This document shows positions 13,339 to 15,632 of a stretch of 15,632 nt of DNA, in pieces. The DNA lies in NCBI GenBank assembly GCA_030615715.1, contig JAUWYS010000004.1:1-15632 (forward strand), written 5' to 3'. The notes beneath the pieces were generated by a model. That model was not told the origin of the DNA and did not search any database. It worked only from the letters and a program-made list of their open reading frames with translations. The stretch is from a bacterium. Lineage in GTDB: Bacteria; Patescibacteriota; Minisyncoccia; Minisyncoccales; CG1-02-41-26. A program made the translations under genes and the position numbers. Every line of letters starts with the position of its first letter. Positions within the stretch are counted from its first letter, which is position 1.

Positions 13339-14694
13339 TCACTTCTTCAGAAGTTTCTTCAGCCGGGGCAAAAATGACTTGAAAATATCAGAAGAGCCGT
13401 ATTCTCCAATAAACCTTTTAGCTTCTTGATAGCTTCCCAGGGCTAAATGATATTCAAGAAGTCGGCAAAGATGGTCAATACAAATACAAAGTCTAGTAAA
13501 ATCAGGCCAAGAAATTCCCTTATCTACTTTTATAGCTTTCTCTTGTAAAAAATAATTAGTAGCAATAGCCGCTCCTTTAGCGTAATGAAAAACATCAGGA
13601 TTTTTAATTGAATCTAACCACCAAGTAAAGTTGCGACAGATGTGCATAATTAGAATTGCCTCAAGTTCTTTCTGGGTTAAAACTCCTTTTAGGAGTAAAG
13701 TTCCACATCCTTTAATGCCTAAGATGTAAGCAAAGAGTTCATCAAGAGCTGGAAAGAGGTCTTTCAATCTTTCCTCGGCATCTCGATAACGAATAATGCT
13801 GTGGGCTACTTCATGCAAGATGATACACCTCAATGACGCCTTAAAGAGTTCCTCGTCAGAGTAGGACTTTTGTAAATTCTTATCAAAAACAGTTTGGAAA
13901 ATTGGTAAATGATCTTCTTTGAAATTCAAATCCAGAGATGTTTTAAATATTGAGACGGTTGAGCCGTATTTCTCCATCAACTCAACATCGTTAGGAAGAT
14001 TGGTTCCAGTAAAAGAGAAGTCAGCTATCAAGCCAGAAAAGATAGCAGTTTTATCAATCCTAATGTCCAACTTCGAAACATCCACTTTTTCGGAACCAGG
14101 GAGAATTTTTCTTCGACCCACCAAGACTGCATCTTTGAGTTGTTTAGCCTCAGCTGTCTCTTTTTCGTCCAAAATTCCCAGCCAAGCTTGGTAGGCACAT
14201 TTTACAAAAAATAACTTATCCAAGTATCGTTCAATGGGACCAATAACAAAACCGAATTTAAAGACTTTACTTTCCAACCAGAAAATTTCGCTCTCCTTAT
14301 AATTACCGTTAATTAGTGATTGGGCTCTTTTTTTGAGATAAATAGAAAAATCTTCATCATCCGAGAGTTCGGCCGCCTCTTCTAAGAGTTTACTAATTGG
14401 CTGAAGTTCCTTAGCAAATTTAACATGGAAGGGTATAGCTATTAGCTCACCAGATTTGTCACGCTCAACAAAGGTATAAGGATCTAAAATAGCGGGGTCT
14501 CTTTCAGCTGCTTTCTTAATTTCTTCTTTTGAAGCATCAGGGGGATAAAAATTAGCCCCTGGATATTTTTGGTTTTTCTGTTTGAGATAAAGAGGCCGAA
14601 TAAGTTCAGCAGTCTTCATTAATTTATCAAAAAGAACTTTCTCTCTTTGAGAAAGTTCCCCTGTATCAATTTTGAATTTCTTAATTCCCTCCAT
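13339..14694 (-). CDS. M49-like (dipeptidyl peptidase III-related) metallohydrolase
   Basis: A 451-residue protein that looks like a bacterial relative of peptidase family M49. Numbering from the ATG at 14694, HEVAH is at 294-298 and a downstream LDELFAYILG has Glu319 as a likely third zinc ligand. Upstream, IFWLESKVFKFGFVIGPIERYLDKLFFVKCAY at 137-168 matches the 'W......IGPiE.Y.D.lf..Ka.y' block of the family, and IYLKKRAQSLINGNYKESE precedes it. Classical DPP III has HExxxH; the shorter HExxH here is the usual gluzincin form. No signal peptide, so it is probably cytoplasmic. A TTG at 14700 gives two more residues. It follows greA by 25 bases and ends at a strong terminator. The family call rests on remembered motifs; the substrate is unknown. 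Confidence 0.65.
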   Translation of the reverse strand: MEGIKKFKIDTGELSQREKVLFDKLMKTAELIRPLYLKQKNQKYPGANFYPPDASKEEIKKAAERDPAILDPYTFVERDKSGELIAIPFHVKFAKELQPISKLLEEAAELSDDEDFSIYLKKRAQSLINGNYKESEIFWLESKVFKFGFVIGPIERYLDKLFFVKCAYQAWLGILDEKETAEAKQLKDAVLVGRRKILPGSEKVDVSKLDIRIDKTAIFSGLIADFSFTGTNLPNDVELMEKYGSTVSIFKTSLDLNFKEDHLPIFQTVFDKNLQKSYSDEELFKASLRCIILHEVAHSIIRYRDAEERLKDLFPALDELFAYILGIKGCGTLLLKGVLTQKELEAILIMHICRNFTWWLDSIKNPDVFHYAKGAAIATNYFLQEKAIKVDKGISWPDFTRLCICIDHLCRLLEYHLALGSYQEAKRFIGEYGSSDIFKSFLPRLKKLLKK

Positions 14695-14719
14695 AATCAA
14701 AAACTTTCATTTAAGGGGA

Positions 14720-15202
14720 TTATTTTTTATTGTCATACTTTATGGCTAATATTTTACAGATATGATTTACCATCTCTGTCTTAGCTGCCACTATATCTCC
14801 TACCCTATGCCCTAATAAGGATTTTCCTATAGGCGACTCATTGGAAATCTTCTTTTGCGAAGGGTTAGCTTCTAAGGTCCCGACAATTGTAAATTCGTCA
14901 ATTTCATCATCCAATTCAACTTTTAAAGTTGCGCCCAAATGGACTTTGTCTCTTTCTTTGGGGGAAGGGGGTTTAATAAGTTCAATGTTTTTCAAAATAT
15001 GTTCCAGTTCCTCAATTCTCGATTCCAGAAGGTCAAGGTCTTCCCGGAAAGCAACGAATTCAGCACTTAATTCTTCAGAGTGAAAAACCGAAGGAACATC
15101 GCCTTTTGATTTGAGTTTTCTTATTTTTAATAACTCCTCATACTCTCTTTTTAGCCCTCTCAATCCCTCTTTAGTTAGGTAGTAGTTTGGAGAATCTGGC
15201 AT
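14720..15202 (-). CDS. greA: GreA/GreB family transcription elongation factor
   Basis: A 160-residue GreA-like protein. It has an N-terminal helical hairpin (about 9-75; YLTKEGLRGLKREYEELL, then LLESRIEELEHIL) and a C-terminal FKBP-like domain with VHLGATLKVEL, DEFTIVGT and the typical SNESPIGKSLLGHRVGDIV at 120-138. Gre factors enter the RNA polymerase secondary channel and stimulate cleavage of backtracked RNA through acidic residues at the hairpin tip. The usual tip motif GDLSENAEY reads HSEELSAEF at 41-49, so the two catalytic acids are not in their normal places. It may be a weakly cleaving or non-cleaving Gre-like protein. A TTGACA / TAAGAT promoter lies just upstream, giving a leader of about nine bases without a Shine-Dalgarno. 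Confidence 0.88.
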   Translation of the reverse strand: MPDSPNYYLTKEGLRGLKREYEELLKIRKLKSKGDVPSVFHSEELSAEFVAFREDLDLLESRIEELEHILKNIELIKPPSPKERDKVHLGATLKVELDDEIDEFTIVGTLEANPSQKKISNESPIGKSLLGHRVGDIVAAKTEMVNHICKILAIKYDNKK

Positions 15203-15217
15203 GTTGTATTACATCTC

Positions 15218-15245
15218 ATCTTAACTCTTTTAATTTCCTTGTCAA
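15218..15245 (-). promoter_or_regulatory. Sigma-70-type promoter for greA
   Basis: On the minus strand a perfect TTGACA (plus positions 15245-15240) is followed after 16 bases by TAAGAT (15223-15218), four of six matches to TATAAT. Transcription would start near 15211, only about nine bases before the greA ATG at 15202. This is the best two-element promoter in the window. Confidence 0.7.
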
Positions 15246-15324
15246 CCCCTTTAGAAATCGGAATTTTTCTAACGGGGCCAATAGATGTAGTTGTGATTAT
15301 TTTAAAGGGAGCTAAAATGAAGTT

Positions 15325-15632
15325 ATGATTGAAGTTGATGGTTCAAAATTTGAAGGGGGCGGACAAATTCTGAGAACGGCAGCGGCCCTGTCGGCAGTCA
15401 CTCGTCAACCCTGCCATGTTTTTAACATCAGAAAAGGCAGAGAAAAATCAGGCTTGATGCGACAGCACCTTTTCGGCCTCCGAGCTTTGGGGGAGCTTTG
15501 TCAAGGAAAGTTAGAGGGCGATGAATTGGGGTCAGAGGAAATTTGGTTTTCTCCCGAAGAAATCAAATCAAAAGATATTCAAGTTAAAATTGAGACAGCT
15601 GGCAGCATTACTTTGGTTCTGCAAACTTTAAT
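15325..15632 (+). CDS. rtcA: RNA 3'-terminal phosphate cyclase, N-terminal part (runs off the right edge)
   Basis: The first 102 codons of RtcA, which converts RNA 3'-phosphate ends to 2',3'-cyclic phosphates with ATP. Family marks are MIEVDGSKFEGGGQILRTA at 1-19, NIRKGREKSGLMRQH, LEGDELGSEE and, at the window edge, ETAGSITLVLQTL, which match the 'GSyGEGGGQiLRtal' and 'GTAGSITLVLQTL' patterns. The catalytic His lies beyond the edge. An AAAGGGAG run at 15304-15311 could be the ribosome site, but it is 13 bases from this ATG and 5 from an earlier ATG at 15317. That earlier ATG opens a three-codon frame whose TGA overlaps the rtcA start. The gene is divergent from greA; its own promoter is unclear (a weak TGTGATTAT at 15292-15300). 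Confidence 0.93.
   Translation, partial: MIEVDGSKFEGGGQILRTAAALSAVTRQPCHVFNIRKGREKSGLMRQHLFGLRALGELCQGKLEGDELGSEEIWFSPEEIKSKDIQVKIETAGSITLVLQTL

Noticed and set aside
1..15632. CRISPR arrays, insertion sequences, phage genes, attachment sites
   Set aside because: No regularly spaced repeats, transposase or integrase motifs, or tRNA-flanking duplications were seen. The window looks like core chromosome.

Overview
The window is AT-rich, tightly packed bacterial DNA. Bacterial-type IF3, bL35, bL20, SmpB/tmRNA, GreA and RecO rule out an archaeon. TGA is used as a stop (ATGA and GTGA gene overlaps), so the genetic code is the ordinary one. One- to four-base gene junctions, few Shine-Dalgarno sequences, near-leaderless promoters, and small or divergent enzymes suggest a streamlined uncultured lineage of the Patescibacteria (CPR) type. 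That placement is an inference from style, not from a marker search.

Layout, left to right. Bases 1-6347 are one minus-strand run read right to left: argS, a histidine phosphatase, ileS, a small unknown gene, a trpF-like gene and the start of recO. Bases 6386-8232 are a plus-strand translation block: smpB, the tmRNA gene ssrA, infC, rpmI and rplT, closed by a hairpin terminator. Bases 8264-13229 are a second minus-strand run, probably started by a promoter at about 13245: a flippase-like membrane protein, YjbQ, a six-helix half MFS protein, DNA polymerase X, a 47-residue membrane peptide, a Nudix hydrolase, an alkyltransferase-like protein and a small helical protein. Bases 13339-15202 are greA followed by an M49-like metallohydrolase, with their own promoter and terminator. 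At the right edge rtcA starts on the plus strand and runs out of the window.

The strongest observation is at smpB/ssrA. The last six codons and the stop of smpB are also the first 21 bases of tmRNA, and the tmRNA 5' processing site falls exactly on a codon boundary. Maturing tmRNA from a joint transcript would leave an smpB mRNA with no stop codon, which is itself a substrate for the SmpB-tmRNA rescue system. The 3' end of tmRNA then lies only 13 bases before infC, whose start is non-AUG (TTG, or an ATT just before it). Three genes of translation start and ribosome rescue are thus physically interlocked.

Other points of note are a serine-rich tract inside IleS, a palindromic repeat read in frame inside PolX, a GreA whose catalytic tip motif is not conserved, and a TrpF-like protein with several family positions changed. 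All identifications come from reading the sequence and remembered family motifs. No search or folding program was run.
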